From contig OZ022238.1 in assembly GCA_963978895.1 (NCBI GenBank), forward strand, positions 26,938,617 to 27,002,616: a stretch of 64,000 nt of DNA, written 5' to 3'. The first letter of the stretch is position 1; each line of letters begins with the position of its first letter. Below are positions 1 to 11,779 of this stretch, one piece after another. The notes beneath the pieces are model-generated. The model was not told the DNA's origin and searched no databases. It worked only from the letters and a program-made list of their open reading frames with translations. This DNA comes from Erpobdella octoculata (Eukaryota > Annelida > Clitellata > Hirudinida > Erpobdellidae). Position numbers and translations under genes: made by a program.

Positions 1-848
1 TAAGATTACGTCATTCTTTAAATCGGCACCCACTGTGCATTAAGAATGCAAAAATTCTAGCCAAACTTCAAACCCTAAACAACAAGATTTTCATTTATCT
101 ACTCGTTCTATCGAATTCTCGACGAACGAAAATACATTTGAGTCAAATGTTTGTTTCAAACCTAATACTCTTTGAAAATTGCATTTGCGTTTAATGAGGT
201 TGAAGGAGAGTGGATGTTCGTCATTCTATAGACAATAAACAAGTTAAAATTAGGTTAAAGAAATATCTTTTCAATAAGTTTTTTGATTAGGAGATGTTGA
301 TGTACTGCGCGTTTTTGCGAAAGAATTGTTTTTTTTATAAGGGCACGATATCAATGTTATTTTGTGCTGTATTTGTAAGGAGATTGAATAGGAACATACA
401 CATTTCTTATGTTCAAAAACGCAATTTTCTTACAATACACCCATTACTTGATGATAATTTTAAAATCTAAAAAAAATATATAATATAAGACTCCTAATCA
501 ACAATAAATTTTTCATCCCCCACACCAGAAAATCCTGGGACCGCGTCTGGTGCAGAGCGACACAATAAATTCATATTTATTTATTGTGGTAATCAAACCG
601 ACTGCTGTGCCACGGGCTTTTCCATCGCTTGTGGTGCTGCCAACGTGTTCAAGCGTTTCGACTGCAGCAGCCAACGCACCAGGCTCCATGAGACATTTAA
701 GTGGTGCTGCTTGACAGTTCCATCTAGTATTGTAAAACCCCTTGAGATGTAATGCAGCTCGACAGTTCTAAAAAATTAATTTTTAGATCCACTAATACAA
801 GATGAATATGGTTTTACAATGAATAAGGTCAAAAAACTAATGTGCTCT
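1..848. other. No gene seen
   Basis: AT-rich sequence without a supportable reading frame, RNA gene or complete transposon. It precedes the hAT relic at 849-1357 and is probably degraded repeat. Confidence 0.5.
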
Positions 849-1357
849 TTAAAGGAGGATGAAATTGACATTTACAACAGAGATGTCCCTCCCCCTGCCT
901 CCCTTTGCTACGCTCGGAATGTCACCTACTGACTTAATATAATAACGGTTTCGTTTCAAATGTTTTCCAAATACTTTGTGAGCAATACTACGTTTTTCAA
1001 AAGTTAACCATCTTGACATAGCTTCAGTGTGACACTTTGACAAACATATTGATTACAACCTCTATCAGTTTCAAGAGCAGATTTCCAATTAATAAATTCT
1101 TTAGAGATGAATGCACTATCTTGATTATTTCTTTTGTTAAACAAGTGACAAGCAAAACAATAGACAGTATTTTTTTCTAACTGAATATTCAAGCCAAGTT
1201 TTCGAATAATATCACCAGGGTTGTTAAGATTGGTATTGGCCAAATACCAATACACTATTGGCAATATTATTTTTTTAGTGGGGATGATATTGTCAATATT
1301 TTTACGCTGAAGTATTGACTCGGTATCGTAAATACTTTTTAAGCCAAAATTAGCCAA
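849..1357 (-). pseudogene. hAT transposase relic, N-terminal zinc-finger part
   Basis: Read on the minus strand, the frame from 1357 to 1004 contains PIVYWYLA, then VYCFACHLF, then FINWKSALE, with a later his/cys-rich stretch. This is the layout of the TTF-type zinc finger that opens many animal hAT (ZMYM1/THAP-associated) transposases. The homology continues in another frame at about 1043 (CHTEAMSRWLTFEKRS), so a frameshift lies near 1010-1040. No catalytic domain follows. It is a short dead fragment; the zinc-finger family is recognised by pattern only. Confidence 0.6.
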
Positions 1358-1473
1358 TAGCCAATACTTTTTTTAATTATTAAAAAACTAAATTTTTTTA
1401 GTAAAAAAAATTAAAAATTTTTGTTGTCATTCAACATAGAAAACTTATTATCGTCGATATCGATGCGTGCTTT

Positions 1474-1734
1474 AGGTGCGTGAAGTTATCCACCGACGAG
1501 TTAGCCACGGAAAATTTCCTATAGTATGCCTAGCTGAAGCGTTTTTTTAATTCCTACATAAACTTTTTTTATTTTTTTAATAAATGTGATAAATCATAAG
1601 GATTCAGAATATGTAAGTTTCATTTTGACTAGATGATTGGTTTAGGCGTTAGAAATTAAAAACGCACCAGCAAGGCCTTTTACTATAGGAAAATTTTCCG
1701 TGGCTAACTCGTCGGTGGCTAACTTCACGCACCT
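1474..1734. mobile_element. 261-bp MITE with ~50-bp inverted ends and 9-bp target duplication
   Basis: The first and last ~50 bases are inverted copies starting AGGTGCGTGAAGTTA, differing by one substitution and a one-base length change. The flanks are gcgtgcttt at 1465-1473 and again at 1735-1743, a perfect 9-bp target duplication. It is non-coding and almost entirely terminal repeat. A 9-bp duplication points to a Mutator-like or similar transposase, but no family is proven. Confidence 0.85.
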
Positions 1735-1757
1735 GCGTGCTTTGGTAACTTTTTTTA

Positions 1758-2155
1758 TACGACAATTTATATAGCGCCGTGTGCAGCAGAAGCCGCTTTA
1801 AGGGCGCTTTACAATGTTGGCAATTTGCAGATAAGACTAACGGCGAATGCGGTGTTTTACGGCGCCACTGGCAGATAAGACTAACGGCGTATGCGGTGTT
1901 TTACTGCGCCACTGGCAGCCCCGCATACTACTCGATAGCTCCACAAGTGCACGAAGCACTTTAACCCCCAACCGAAGTTGGGACTAATTTATCGACCACT
2001 TAAGGATGAAACGCTGAGTTGACGTGAGCACATGTCAGTTAGTGTGTTAGTTTCTTGCTCAAGGAAATTACGTGCCCGGGCTGGGAATCGAATCCAGGTC
2101 CTCCGACTCTCAAAGCCGGTGTCTATACCACTAGACCAACACGTCACAACTTGTT
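1758..2155 (-). mobile_element. tRNA-derived SINE with central-domain body and a 44-bp internal duplication
   Basis: On the minus strand it opens at about 2155 with a tRNA-like head. The A box lies around GGTCTAGTGGT and the B box around ATTCGATTCCC. Then come AAGAAACTAAC and a body with TTTCATCCTTAAGTGGTCGA, similar to the conserved central domains of several metazoan SINE superfamilies. The tail ends GGCGCTATATAAAT. Within the body, 1827-1870 is repeated in tandem at 1871-1914. It is the same family as the copies near 31398 and 42062. Confidence 0.8.
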
Positions 2156-2225
2156 TCCTTTTTCCCGTTTGATTGGTCTGGTTTTCGTTCGATTAGTTTG
2201 TTTTCTAAGGCGTTATAGTTATAAA

Positions 2226-2650
2226 TGAGGCAGAAGTTGGCTGCGCAGCTGGATCCCCGAACTATGGTGCAAAGAAATTTTGTGCATTGGGGTTGTGCTA
2301 TAGATCGTTGGAAAGGTATTTAAAAAAGAAATATAATGGTGTAAAAATAAATTTAATATTGCAAAAAATAAAAAAGTTATAGGCGAAACACCGTCGCCGT
2401 CCCTATGTAAATGTATGGAGACAATTTTTCATACCCTGATCTATATTTTGCTTCATAACTTTTTTATTTGTTGGTTTATTTTCCAAAAATTAGTTTTTAT
2501 GTTTAGCTAATATATTTGTCTTTCTAATGCAGTCAAAAAATTTAATCTACATGGCTCCAAGCGCAAGTGAAAAATCGTCTCTATGTAAATGTATGGAGAC
2601 GATTTTTCACTTGCGTTTGGAACCATGTAGATTAATATTTTCGACTGGTT
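2226..2650. repeat. Interspersed repeat with a palindromic end
   Basis: Positions 2226-2376 match the reverse complement of 27850-28000. Positions 2341-2400 match 22545-22605 directly, and 2430-2530 matches 22680-22790 in reverse. Positions 2535-2635 form a long hairpin around TCTACATGG...CCATGTAGA. The three copies define a non-coding repeat family with rearranged pieces; no target duplication was found. A foldback MITE is likely. Confidence 0.65.
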
Positions 2651-2819
2651 TTTGTTTGCTTGTTAAGCGTCTGACTCAGCAACGTTTTGTTCCGAGATGC
2701 AGACAGACGGTAACAAAGCATCTTGAAGACCGGTTTTTTTTGCAAAAGTTAAAACTAAAAAATAAGTTAGCAAACTGTTGAGACCGTATGTACTACAGCT
2801 GACTGTTAGACAAGTCGAC

Positions 2820-3190
2820 GCACGTGTTTTCTAAAGATACACAGAAAGAAGAAGCAGTGCCTGTATCATTGCAACCGTCACAGGATCTTTTTTTGCAGTC
2901 CTACAAGCTAGACGACAAACAGAAAAATCCAGTGAAGACAAAGATGAAGTGAACAAGTACTTGGCTGACTCATCTTCGTCTATTCGTCTTTAAATTCGTT
3001 AACTACCTTTCCAAGTATTTGTAAACTACGTTGAAATGAATACTGGATTGCCTGCAAGTGCTGCTGTGGAGCATTTGTTTTCGTTGAGTCGGCGGGTGTA
3101 AGGGTGTTTGCACTATTGCGCTCAAGGCTGAACAGCCAACACTTTGAAATGATGGTTTTACTAACTGTATTTTTTTATCATTGTGCAATA
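2820..3190 (+). pseudogene. hAT transposase relic, C-terminal dimerisation part
   Basis: The plus strand shows EVNKYLADSSS, then NTGLPASAAVEHLFSLSRRV, then after a stop and frameshift NSQHFEMMVLLTV. These are the blocks of the hAT C-terminal dimerisation domain (LPxSAxVERLFS...HFEMLLFL). Upstream frames are destroyed. The element is dead. Its 3' flank was later hit by the hAT element at 3290-4288. Confidence 0.75.
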
Positions 3191-3289
3191 ATATCTTACT
3201 TGTTTTATTTTGAACTTTTCTCTATTTTCATTTGTTTTTTTTTTACTTTTGTGCCATTGGATGTGTTTTTAAATTAATAGACTTTTATG

Positions 3290-4288
3290 CAGGGACGTAA
3301 ATTCAGCATTTTCCAGGGGGGGGCAAAATTTTCCCGCCATTATATAGCTTACTGACAGGGTTACCCGGTGTTGTCCGGGTTTTTTGTGCTTAGTTTTGTC
3401 TCGTTTTTGCCAACGAAACGTCAAAGAAATAACAGATTTTTTTTTTAAATTTTTCAAAATTTTCTCCTCAATGAAGTTACCTGCATGCCAAATGTTGTTA
3501 AAATTGCTCCTGCGGCTTGGATGTGATAAACGAATGCTCTCACACACACATTACCTTTTACATTTATATAAATACGTAGGTACAAGCAGAGAGGGATGGG
3601 GAAATGCATCCCCCATCAGAGTATCAATTGAAATTTTTTTGGGTATAATACCTTGTTTTTAGAAGACGACCGTAGCTTTTTTGGGAGGAGAAATTAGAAG
3701 TCTTTGAAAAAAATTTTTGAAAAAAAAAACAAACAGAGATTGTAACCTAAATAAAAATTTGTAAAAAAGATGTTCAAAATGGGGTGGGTATAATTTTGTT
3801 TTATTTTTGTGTAATAAATAATAACTTTGATGTAGACAGCTGTGAGGGAATCAACATTGTATTAATACCACTAATAGGGTAAAATTCCACGAGTTCTCTT
3901 ATTGTATTTTGGCACAGAAAACAGCTAATCTTTGGACCAACACTGATACACAAATTATTACTCTGCAGTTATTGGTAAATCTAGCATCGAGCTAAGATAT
4001 AAAATTGTCTCCAATACGCATTGAATCATCACGAGGTTAAGTAAAGTTAAAATTAACATATTATATAGTAAACTCTAACTAAAAAAAAATTTAATTTTGG
4101 AAATCAAGGGGGGGCGAATTGTCTATACACGCCGGAAAGATTCCAATACGCATTGCATCATCACTAGGTTAAGTAAAGTTAAAATTAAATAAATATATAG
4201 TAAACTCTAGGTAAAAAAATTCAAATTTTGAAAATCAGGGGGGGGGGCAAATGCCCCCCCCCCCTGCCCCCCCCAATTTACGTCCCTG
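3290..4288. mobile_element. Non-autonomous hAT element with 8-bp target duplication
   Basis: The termini are CAGGGACGTAAATT and AATTTACGTCCCTG, perfect 14-bp inverted repeats. The flanks are cttttatg at 3282-3289 and 4289-4296, a perfect 8-bp duplication typical of hAT. It is 999 bp long with no transposase. The right end is duplicated in tandem (about 4012-4118 and 4140-4250, both with CCAATACGCATTG) and carries runs of G and C just inside the ends. A Helitron-like 3' hairpin (GGTTACCCGGTGTTGTCCGG) is nested near 3353-3392. Confidence 0.92.
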
Positions 4289-4296
4289 CTTTTATG

Positions 4297-4716
4297 TACT
4301 AAAAAATAAAATAATTGACTAAATGTTTTGGAAGTATTGGTGTTTGATATTTGGTAATACTAACAATACTTTTAAAGTTGGTATTGATATTTGTATTGTC
4401 AATACTTTTTCATATGCCTATTGGGATTGGTATTGTCAATAAAATTTTTGGATATTGTAAACAACCGTGAATATCACAATGACTGAAATTGCCTTTTAAT
4501 CTTATATAGCCACGCTATCTGGACATGGTCAGCTGAAATTAATTATCATGACCGGCAACAGTAGCCATAGGCTGCTGAGAGTATAAGAACATTAAGCTTT
4601 ATCAGTAAGCAAATAGTTTATTCTTCACTTCCGTCTGCGAGGGGGCTAGGGCTAACGATAACTTTCAGTGGAGGGGCACAAAATGTTTGTAGGGGGGCCT
4701 TATCCTCCCTCCCTGC
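4297..4716. other. Degraded repeat with TATTGG/CAATAC motifs
   Basis: There is no gene. Repeated GGTATTG and CAATACTTT motifs resemble those at 1200-1370 and may be the end of the hAT copy whose C-terminal relic is at 2820-3190. From about 4620 a second unclassified GC-richer repeat begins; it continues after the inserted element, past 6018. Confidence 0.4.
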
Positions 4717-6017
4717 CAGAGGCGTAACTATAGGGTATGGCAGGCATGGCACGTGCCATGGGCGCCAACTGAAGAGGGGCGCGAAATGACAATAAAAAAA
4801 ATATTTTTATAGATATAAATAGGATATGTATTAATAAAGAAGAAGTAATGCTGGTAACTTTTTTTGGAACCATCGATGCACTTTATGTTTTCTTCTCTTG
4901 CTCAACCCAGCGTTGGGAAAAGCTCAAAGCTGTTGTATCTGTGGTTTTAAAGTCTGATACCAGTTGGAGTGCAAAAACGGAATCAGTAAAACCTGTTAAC
5001 AAATATCTCAAGAAAATAGTGGAAGTTTTCCAGAACATAATGGACGATGAAAGCGCGACTAGTGAAACTAAAAGCGACGCAAAGCAACTCTATATCGAAT
5101 ATTAACACATGACTTTCTAACGTTGCTAGGGTTTTGGAACAAGATCTTAATTCGTATTCACTGCATTCAAAAAAGATTGCAGGACCCTAAAATGAACTTT
5201 CATGAAGCAGCTTTAGATTTAAAAGCTTTCCGAAATTATTTTCATGATGAAAGAGAAGTGTTAGTTAGTGACTCACTGAAAGAATGAATTCGAATTTGCT
5301 ATGAATGGGACATTGAATTTGAAAGAGTCAAAAAAGAAAGAAAAGAATGGGTAGTAAAACATCTGGAGATATGGTTTATCAGCTAAAGAAGAAATGGAAA
5401 GAGTTATGAAAGGGACTGTCGACCATCTATTCAATGAATTAAAAAGTAGAAGCGTTCGTTTTCTTCTTTATATGGAAGGGTTATGTTTTAAAGCCGAAAC
5501 AAGCTACTTGAAAGATAGTTGTGAAAAATTTGGAAATGTGGTGTGGATGGTCAAGAATTATGTGAAGAAAGTTTGGATTTTAGAACGCTGCCAACAAGCC
5601 GTACCGAAAAAATATCAAGCCCCGAATAATTACTTAATTTTATAGTTCAGTATGAGATGAAAACGTTTTTCCCAATATACGTATGGCATTGCAAATATTG
5701 CTGACAATCGCGGTTTCTATTGCCAGTTGCGAAAGATAATTTAGCAAATTAAAATTGATACTTTCATATTTGAGAGCCTCGACCTTGCTTTACTTAGCAT
5801 AACATAGAACGAGAAATGACTAAAGAAATTGACTGATAATATAATTAAACAAAAAAAAGATAAATTTGTAATAAAGTGTTAATAGATTTAACTTGTGTGA
5901 TTTTTACCCAATTCTAGAGTAGTTTTTTTAGAAAATAAAACGTAAGTAACCTATCGTCGGAGAGGGGCGCAAGATCGGTGTTTGCCATAGGCGCCATTTA
6001 CCTTAGGTACGCCACTG
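4717..6017 (+). mobile_element. hAT element (ZMYM1-like transposase relic) with 8-bp target duplication
   Basis: The ends are CAGAGGCGTAACT and, reversed, CAGTGGCGTACCT, a classical hAT terminus. The flanks ctccctgc at 4709-4716 and 6018-6025 are identical. Inside, the plus strand keeps the C-terminal half of a ZMYM1-type transposase. From 4848 it reads FFGTIDALYVFFSCSTQRWE; near 5130, FWNKILIRIHCIQKRLQDP; near 5690, the dimerisation motif VSIASCERNFSKLKLILSYL. Several stops and frameshifts separate these blocks, and the N-terminal zinc finger and first catalytic block are missing. It is an internally deleted, inactive copy. Confidence 0.93.
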
Positions 6018-6655
6018 CTCCCTGCTTCCCCGCTGGCTACAGGCCTGCATCTATGAAGGAATAAGGCTAAGGGGAGCCTCATCTCCCCCAAACTCCGACG
6101 GTGGCTACGCTACTGTAAGTCTCTTCCCCCCCCCCAGAGGGCCCTCCAAAAAAATTACCTAGAGGTAATAAACATACTATGTCAGCCAAAAAAATAGCTC
6201 AATTATAATAACATAATTTTAATTTATCCTTATCATTATTACTTTTAGTAAACATTTTGCCCTTTTCTCGTAACAGGCCAATTCCTTTAAAAATCGGCAG
6301 CGACCCCATTGAACCACCGCTAAATCCGCTTTTGCAAAGAGCGGAACAATAGAACGATAATAATAATAATACGATAGAATAAAAAAATTGTTTAAGTTAA
6401 ATTAAAAAAAGTAAACGTTTTATTTTTTTAGATTTTAAACCATGTTTTGTACAATAAAAATTATTTATAAAATTAATTTAATTTAGTAGTAATTGATGTA
6501 ATCATAGTTAAAAAATTTGTAAGCGCAATTTATAGATATTTAATTTTTTTATATTTTTTATATTTAATTAAAATAAATCATTGCTTAAAAAAATAGAGTT
6601 AAAATTACTTAAAAAGAAGCGATGACCGAACGTGAAAATTCCAACATACAAGCTT
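6018..6655. other. Intergenic, degraded repeat then AT-rich DNA
   Basis: Up to about 6130 this continues the GC-richer repeat split by the hAT insertion. The rest is AT-rich sequence with no supported gene. It leads into the CCAAT-box cluster ahead of NFYA. Confidence 0.4.
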
Positions 6656-6755
6656 ATTGGACGTAGGAGCACCAATGGTTGTATGTTGTGGTCGTTGATT
6701 CGTTCTATCGAGGTAAGTGGAGACCAATCATTCTATCGGCCAACTTTTGACCAAT
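6656..6755 (+). promoter_or_regulatory. Cluster of four CCAAT boxes upstream of NFYA
   Basis: ATTGG (reverse CCAAT) lies at 6656-6660. CCAAT lies at 6672-6676, 6724-6728 and 6751-6755. All fall within 100 bp, about 410-515 bp before the NFYA start codon. CCAAT is the binding site of the NF-Y complex. The spacing and position suit a proximal promoter with the transcription start nearby, and a donor-like AGGTAAGT at 6711-6718 could end a 5' non-coding exon. The boxes are visible; promoter activity is inferred. Confidence 0.55.
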
Positions 6756-7168
6756 AGTTCACGAAAATCATTTATTAACTCGTTTTGTAAACATTTTTGA
6801 ATTTTTTTGTACCGGCTTTTGCCAGATCTTCTACGAGATTCAGCAGCCTTAAGCCCATTTTCAAAAAAGCAAGATGGCCGTATTTAGCCATCTTCTTAGA
6901 AATTATCGATTTTACTTGCACTTGTTTGAATCTCGACCAGACTAAGATTGACTAAGAAGGACGACTAGACATTATTAATCACGATGACATGGTAGCCAAT
7001 TTTAAGTTTTAATCTTAATATCTAATTCCACTGCTATCCAGTTATATACTGTAAGATTGTATGTCCTGTTGATAATTTGCAGGTTTCAGGTAAAGTATCT
7101 TCAATCTTATCCACACTATCTGCCAAACTGTTTTTTGTTGAATTGGTTCCAAGTCAAATACAGTTAAA

Positions 7169-10100
7169 ATGGAACAGTATGTTAATGGAGCAAATGGCCA
7201 AATTATTCTGACACAAGCCCCTCAGCTGATGATGCCTGACCAAGTCGTGATTCAACCCGGACAGACGATTCAAACACAAAATGGACAGGTGTTGTAGTTA
7301 ATCATTAGTTTTTATATTTTTAACGAATTTTTTATTGCTTAAAAAGCATCAAAATTGTGGTTGGTTTTATCTTAGATTTGTATGTGATCACTTATGATTG
7401 AATAATAATGAAATGAATTTGTGGCACCATTCAACCAAAAGTGGGTAATCTTTCCCATGGACGGCCCGTGTGGCGGATTAATACATAATTCTCGGCTATA
7501 ATTAACTATAAACACGATGAAAAGTAAACACTAGTTTAAAAATTATGATAATTAGTATAAATAATTTATTTAAAATGGGAAAATGTTATATAAAATTATT
7601 TTAATTAAATAAATAATGTAATTATAATTTAAAAAATTTTACATAGACAAAATTTAAGTTTTAAGGAAAAGTGTAAGCGAGGGAATCGCGTAGCGTGTTA
7701 TGTAACGTTATAACTATTACCACGGCGGTAGGCGCCGGTATGCGATCTTTTTATTAATTTTATTTTTTACACTACATAGTATATTCAAACTCAGAATTTG
7801 TACCTTTAATTAAAATATTAGTAAAATTAAAAAAAATATATTGAAACTTTTTATGCGAGTACCTAGGATAGGGGTAGGGTTATGGGTAGGGATAGGGTTA
7901 TGGGTAGAGATAGGGTTATGGGTAGGGTTAGGATTAGGGTTAGGGTAGGGGTAGAGTTTCATTTTAATACGGGATTGCAATTTTACAGATTGCAATTACG
8001 GCGAACCGCCGGGCAATAGCAGCGACCTTATATAAAGTGACTAGCGGGGGTTACTTCGTTGTTTCTCTCGCCTTTTGTTCTTTATCGTTTTACATAGAAA
8101 AAAATTTAAATTTAATTTTTTTATAACTGAGTTTGTTTTTTAAATAAAATTCTATTATAAACTAATTTTATTTATTTTTTATTCATACGATCATCGTACC
8201 TCACCACTCACAACTACGATGTAAATAGTGCTTGGAAGGGTACTACTTACCGTTTTCAAAGTCTCTCAAATTACGATAAATGTTTTTTTTTTAAATTAAA
8301 TTTGGTATTAAATTTGTTTTTTAGGTTATTGTAACAAAATAAAAATAATACGACTATTTTTTCGGCACGGGCCGTCCGTAGGAAAGATTACCCAAAAGTG
8401 TACTTTGTCGCTAAAAGTGATTTCTTTGGTTTAATTGTGATCTGCATCCATCTGCCTGGTAATCTCATAGTATAGCGTCCGGGGTCAATTTTGATAAGAA
8501 ATAACTGGTATTTTATTGTAAATGACAGTAAAAATTAATTTTAAAAGAGAGATTTAAAAAAGAATTAGCCATAGCGTTATAGAAACTTTTAATAAATTAC
8601 TTTTCACAGTCAAGTACTTCCCAGTAAGGATAAATTTTCGAATAAGAAATACTTGATCATAAACAATATTCAATAAAATTGAGTACGTATAAATATTTTA
8701 AACTTAAAACTAATAATTAAATAATTTGTTTATTAAAATGTAGGTGTTCAGACAACCGCTCCACATTGACATGCAGTTTACTGAAGGGCGGTGGCAATGC
8801 CTATATGCCATAATAAAAAAGAAAAAAACTTATAACTTTACTATCGTGGTAACCCGTGGGTTTTTAGAAGTTTTTCTACTGTTGTTTCTTTCTCTCGTTT
8901 TCTTTTTCTCTCTGCATTTCAACATATAAATATTAAAGTACTGCACATGCTGTTTTTTTGCAGTTCTACCCGATCCGTTTCGTAGCAGAGGCAGCGATTG
9001 AAATCTCCCCCAATAATATGGTTGAGGGGACAGTATAGGCATTGTCCACCCAATAATAGCTCCAAAAAACTTCCAGATTTTTAGCTGAAAAATAATTAAT
9101 CTAATAAAACAATAGCATGACTTAGTCAAAACTGAGCGTAACTGCAATTTGTCATGTCCATCGGAACATCTTGGATAACGTTGACCTAGACAGATTTTCG
9201 GCAGAATTGGTCAGTCGGTCAAATAATAGGAAGGCGGTTTACGGACAAGGTGCTTTTAAATGATTTTTTAGTTTTTCCTGTTTTTGTCTTTTGTTCCTTT
9301 CTTTTTTCGTACTCTTTCTCTCTTCTTATCTCTCTTGCATTAAGTTTTGTATAGACGGGAAGGAAAGAAAAAGAGTAAAGCAGTGGGAAAGAAAGTTTGC
9401 CTTCCTACAAAAACAACTGGAGGTGGTGCCCATGTTGCTAGTTTATTTAAAAAATGATCTGAAACTCACCTATGACAAGACAAACCTCAGAAAACTTTGC
9501 AGGGGTATTACCCCAGGATCCTCTCATAAAAGAAAAAGTTGGAGAAGCAGAAAAAGGGTCATTTAATAAATTTCAAAGCTTACTAGTTTAAATTTATATT
9601 ATTTTAACTAACAGTTTATCTTTACTTTTCATCACACTTGTGTTTATGACTGGATCACTCTGTAAATTAGCACTTAAATGTTCTTATTCTGTTGTGGATT
9701 TTAAAAACACAGAATTTCTCTGTTTTTGGTAAGAAAGTTCACCTAGGATGTTATACTTGGAGATTACCCAGAGCCATCTAATGCCTGGCAGATAGAATGG
9801 TCACCAAGATTTAGTTGTTAGATTACATAGAGAGTGAGATGTCAAGTTTTTTTTATGAATAATTAAAAGGTGAATAATTTTTTTGGTTCTCAATTATATT
9901 TTGTATATGGCTGCCTTTCAGTGACTCATCAGGTCTGACTAACCAGCCATGGAGCTTGTTTTATCATGTTTCAGAACAATTCATAAAATACACTTAGTAG
10001 AATGATTGTTTCTGCTATAAAATTTTGCAAAAAAAACTAAATTTATTATTTTTATGATAAGAGATTGACCAATGCTATGGTAAAACGGTAACTGTGACAC

Positions 10101-11478
10101 AATACAAGTGTCGAACCATGACAGTGCTGTCACTTGAAATGCCATAGTAATAATCAAGCAAAGTTTTATCATAGCTGTTGAAGGATCAAATATTTGAATT
10201 TTTAGTTGTGAAATGATAATTTAGACAAGGCAATATTCATTTTAGAACTTTTTTTCACTTTACCAGATAATAATCCAGCAGCCATCAGCAGGAAACCAGT
10301 CTTTAGTGGGAGGGCAAATCATTCAAACACAAAATGGTCCAACAATAATTTACCAACCTATTCAACAAGTAGATCCTCAGCCTTCCCATCAAGTTCAGAC
10401 AATCCAAATACAAAATCCTGCCAGTAAGATTTATCTATTGTTTGATAATACTATTTTTGTGTTGAAATAGTACCAGTTTAGAGCATGCTTGAAAATTTTT
10501 TAATACTCATTAGATGGAGGTGGTCAAATCATTCAACTACCGCTAGCAATTGCGAACCAGCTTTTTCAAAACTCAGCTAACAACATGACCGGTCAAACAA
10601 TCAATCTACAGACTGCACCTGCAAATCCTCAAATGCTTATGGTTAGTAACGTACTTGTTTATTTATTTAATGGATGAATGTTTCAAGTATTTAATTTTGT
10701 GAAATTCTCAACTGGTTTCAAGATGGTGCCAAACAATGCAAATGGAGGTGTCCCGATCCTGAAGCTGGAGACACCAGAACAGGAAATGATCGATGAGCGA
10801 GATCAGCCTTTGTACGTAAATGCTAAACAGTACAATCGAATATTAAAGAGAAGGCAAGCCAGGGCTAAACTTGAAGCTTTAGGGAAAATACCTAAAGAAA
10901 GAAAGGTACTGGAAAAGTGTTATGCCTCAACTTTGACTTTTTTTATAAGTTCATGCAGTCAAATTTTTGGGTGAAATAAGTACTTGCAATTGAATTATTT
11001 TCCATGGCCCGTTGAGGGTGTATCGATGTTTACAATTATGAACAATATCTCAAAAGATTTATTCTTTCTGTAGAAATATTTGCACGAATCACGGCACAGA
11101 CACGCCATGAACCGAGTAAGAGGCGAGGGAGGCAGGTTCTATTCTCTTGCAAAACCTGATGATTCAAAAATAAAAAACGAGAAACAAGAATCTGAGCAAC
11201 AGAAGAGGATAGTGACCATGTCAGACTCAGTGAGTAGATATTTCAATTAAGTTTAATTATTTATTAATTCATTTTTTTCTTTATTCTTATATAAATTATT
11301 TTGTTATAACAGAATTCAATTATTATTATCATCGCAGACATTTTACTTTCCTCAGCATCAGGGGACAACCATGACTGAAATCTTAGAAGGAGAGAAGAAC
11401 ATCTCTGTGGTCTTTCAGCCAACCGGTCAATTAATAAATATTCAGTCTGCAAAAACCATCAGCAAGATGACTTCTTGA
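7169..11478 (+). CDS. NFYA: Nuclear transcription factor Y subunit alpha (6 coding exons)
   Basis: This is the DNA-binding subunit of the trimeric CCAAT-binding factor NF-Y; it joins the NF-YB/NF-YC histone-fold dimer in the nucleus. The coding exons are 7169-7288, 10267-10423, 10514-10641, 10723-10905, 11074-11229 and 11338-11478. All have GT-AG borders and compatible phases, giving 294 residues against about 347 in human NF-YA. Residues 1-135 are Q/I/V-rich, as in the activation domain. The core starts near residue 163 with PLYVNAKQYN and KRRQARAKLEA (subunit-interaction helix). Then come a linker GKIPKERK and the DNA-binding YLHESRHRHAM with RGEGGRFYS (197-220). Two substitutions stand out: N for the usual H after AKQY, and HAMNRVRGE instead of HAMARKRGE. 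The start is the first ATG of the exon with family-like MEQY. Intron 1 holds a MITE. Confidence 0.96.
7443..8393. mobile_element. 951-bp MITE in NFYA intron 1
   Basis: The ends are inverted copies, GGGTAATCTTTCC followed by ACGGACGGCCCGTG-like sequence, over about 28 bp with one or two mismatches. The flanks read aaaagt at 7437-7442 and 8394-8399. It is non-coding and contains the telomere-like tract at 7861-7955. A 6-bp duplication does not fix the superfamily, and the boundaries could shift by a base or two. Confidence 0.85.
7861..7955 (+). repeat. Interstitial telomere-like tract (variants of TTAGGG)
   Basis: About 95 bp of imperfect hexamer repeats: GGGTTA, GGGATA, GGGTTATGGGTAG and finally GATTAGGGTTAGGGTAGGGG. 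It lies in the middle of the 951-bp MITE, not at a gene border. Confidence 0.8.
8394..10266. other. Remainder of NFYA intron 1
   Basis: No exon is seen. A degraded Helitron-like 3' end in reverse orientation sits near 8838-8885 (GTGGTAACCCGTGGGTTTTTAG, followed by CT-rich DNA). An open frame at about 9291-9566 matches nothing I recognise and has no splice support. Confidence 0.4.
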
Positions 11479-11779
11479 ACTATTTGCCCCTGAGCTGACA
11501 CTTTGCGTGCAGCCGTTTGCTATTTGTATTGTACAGCTAATGTAACTAGGCAAATCGTTTGTTAGACAGCTATTCATGCATCATAATTTTTACTTGTTGA
11601 TACGTTAAACAACTATTTTTTTTCTATGTGGCATTTAAACATACATATGTTGATGATATTGTCATTGTTGTAGATATTGGGATATGATTTTCTTAAATTA
11701 AATGTGGGAATGCTGGTTAACTTTGATGTTGTGCGCATTTAATTTGGCATCGGAGGACTCGTATAAACTGAGGGTTTTT

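Noticed and set aside
9291..9566. Lysine-rich gene within NFYA intron 1
   Set aside because: No recognised domain, start context or splice support, and it lies next to repeat-derived CT-rich DNA.
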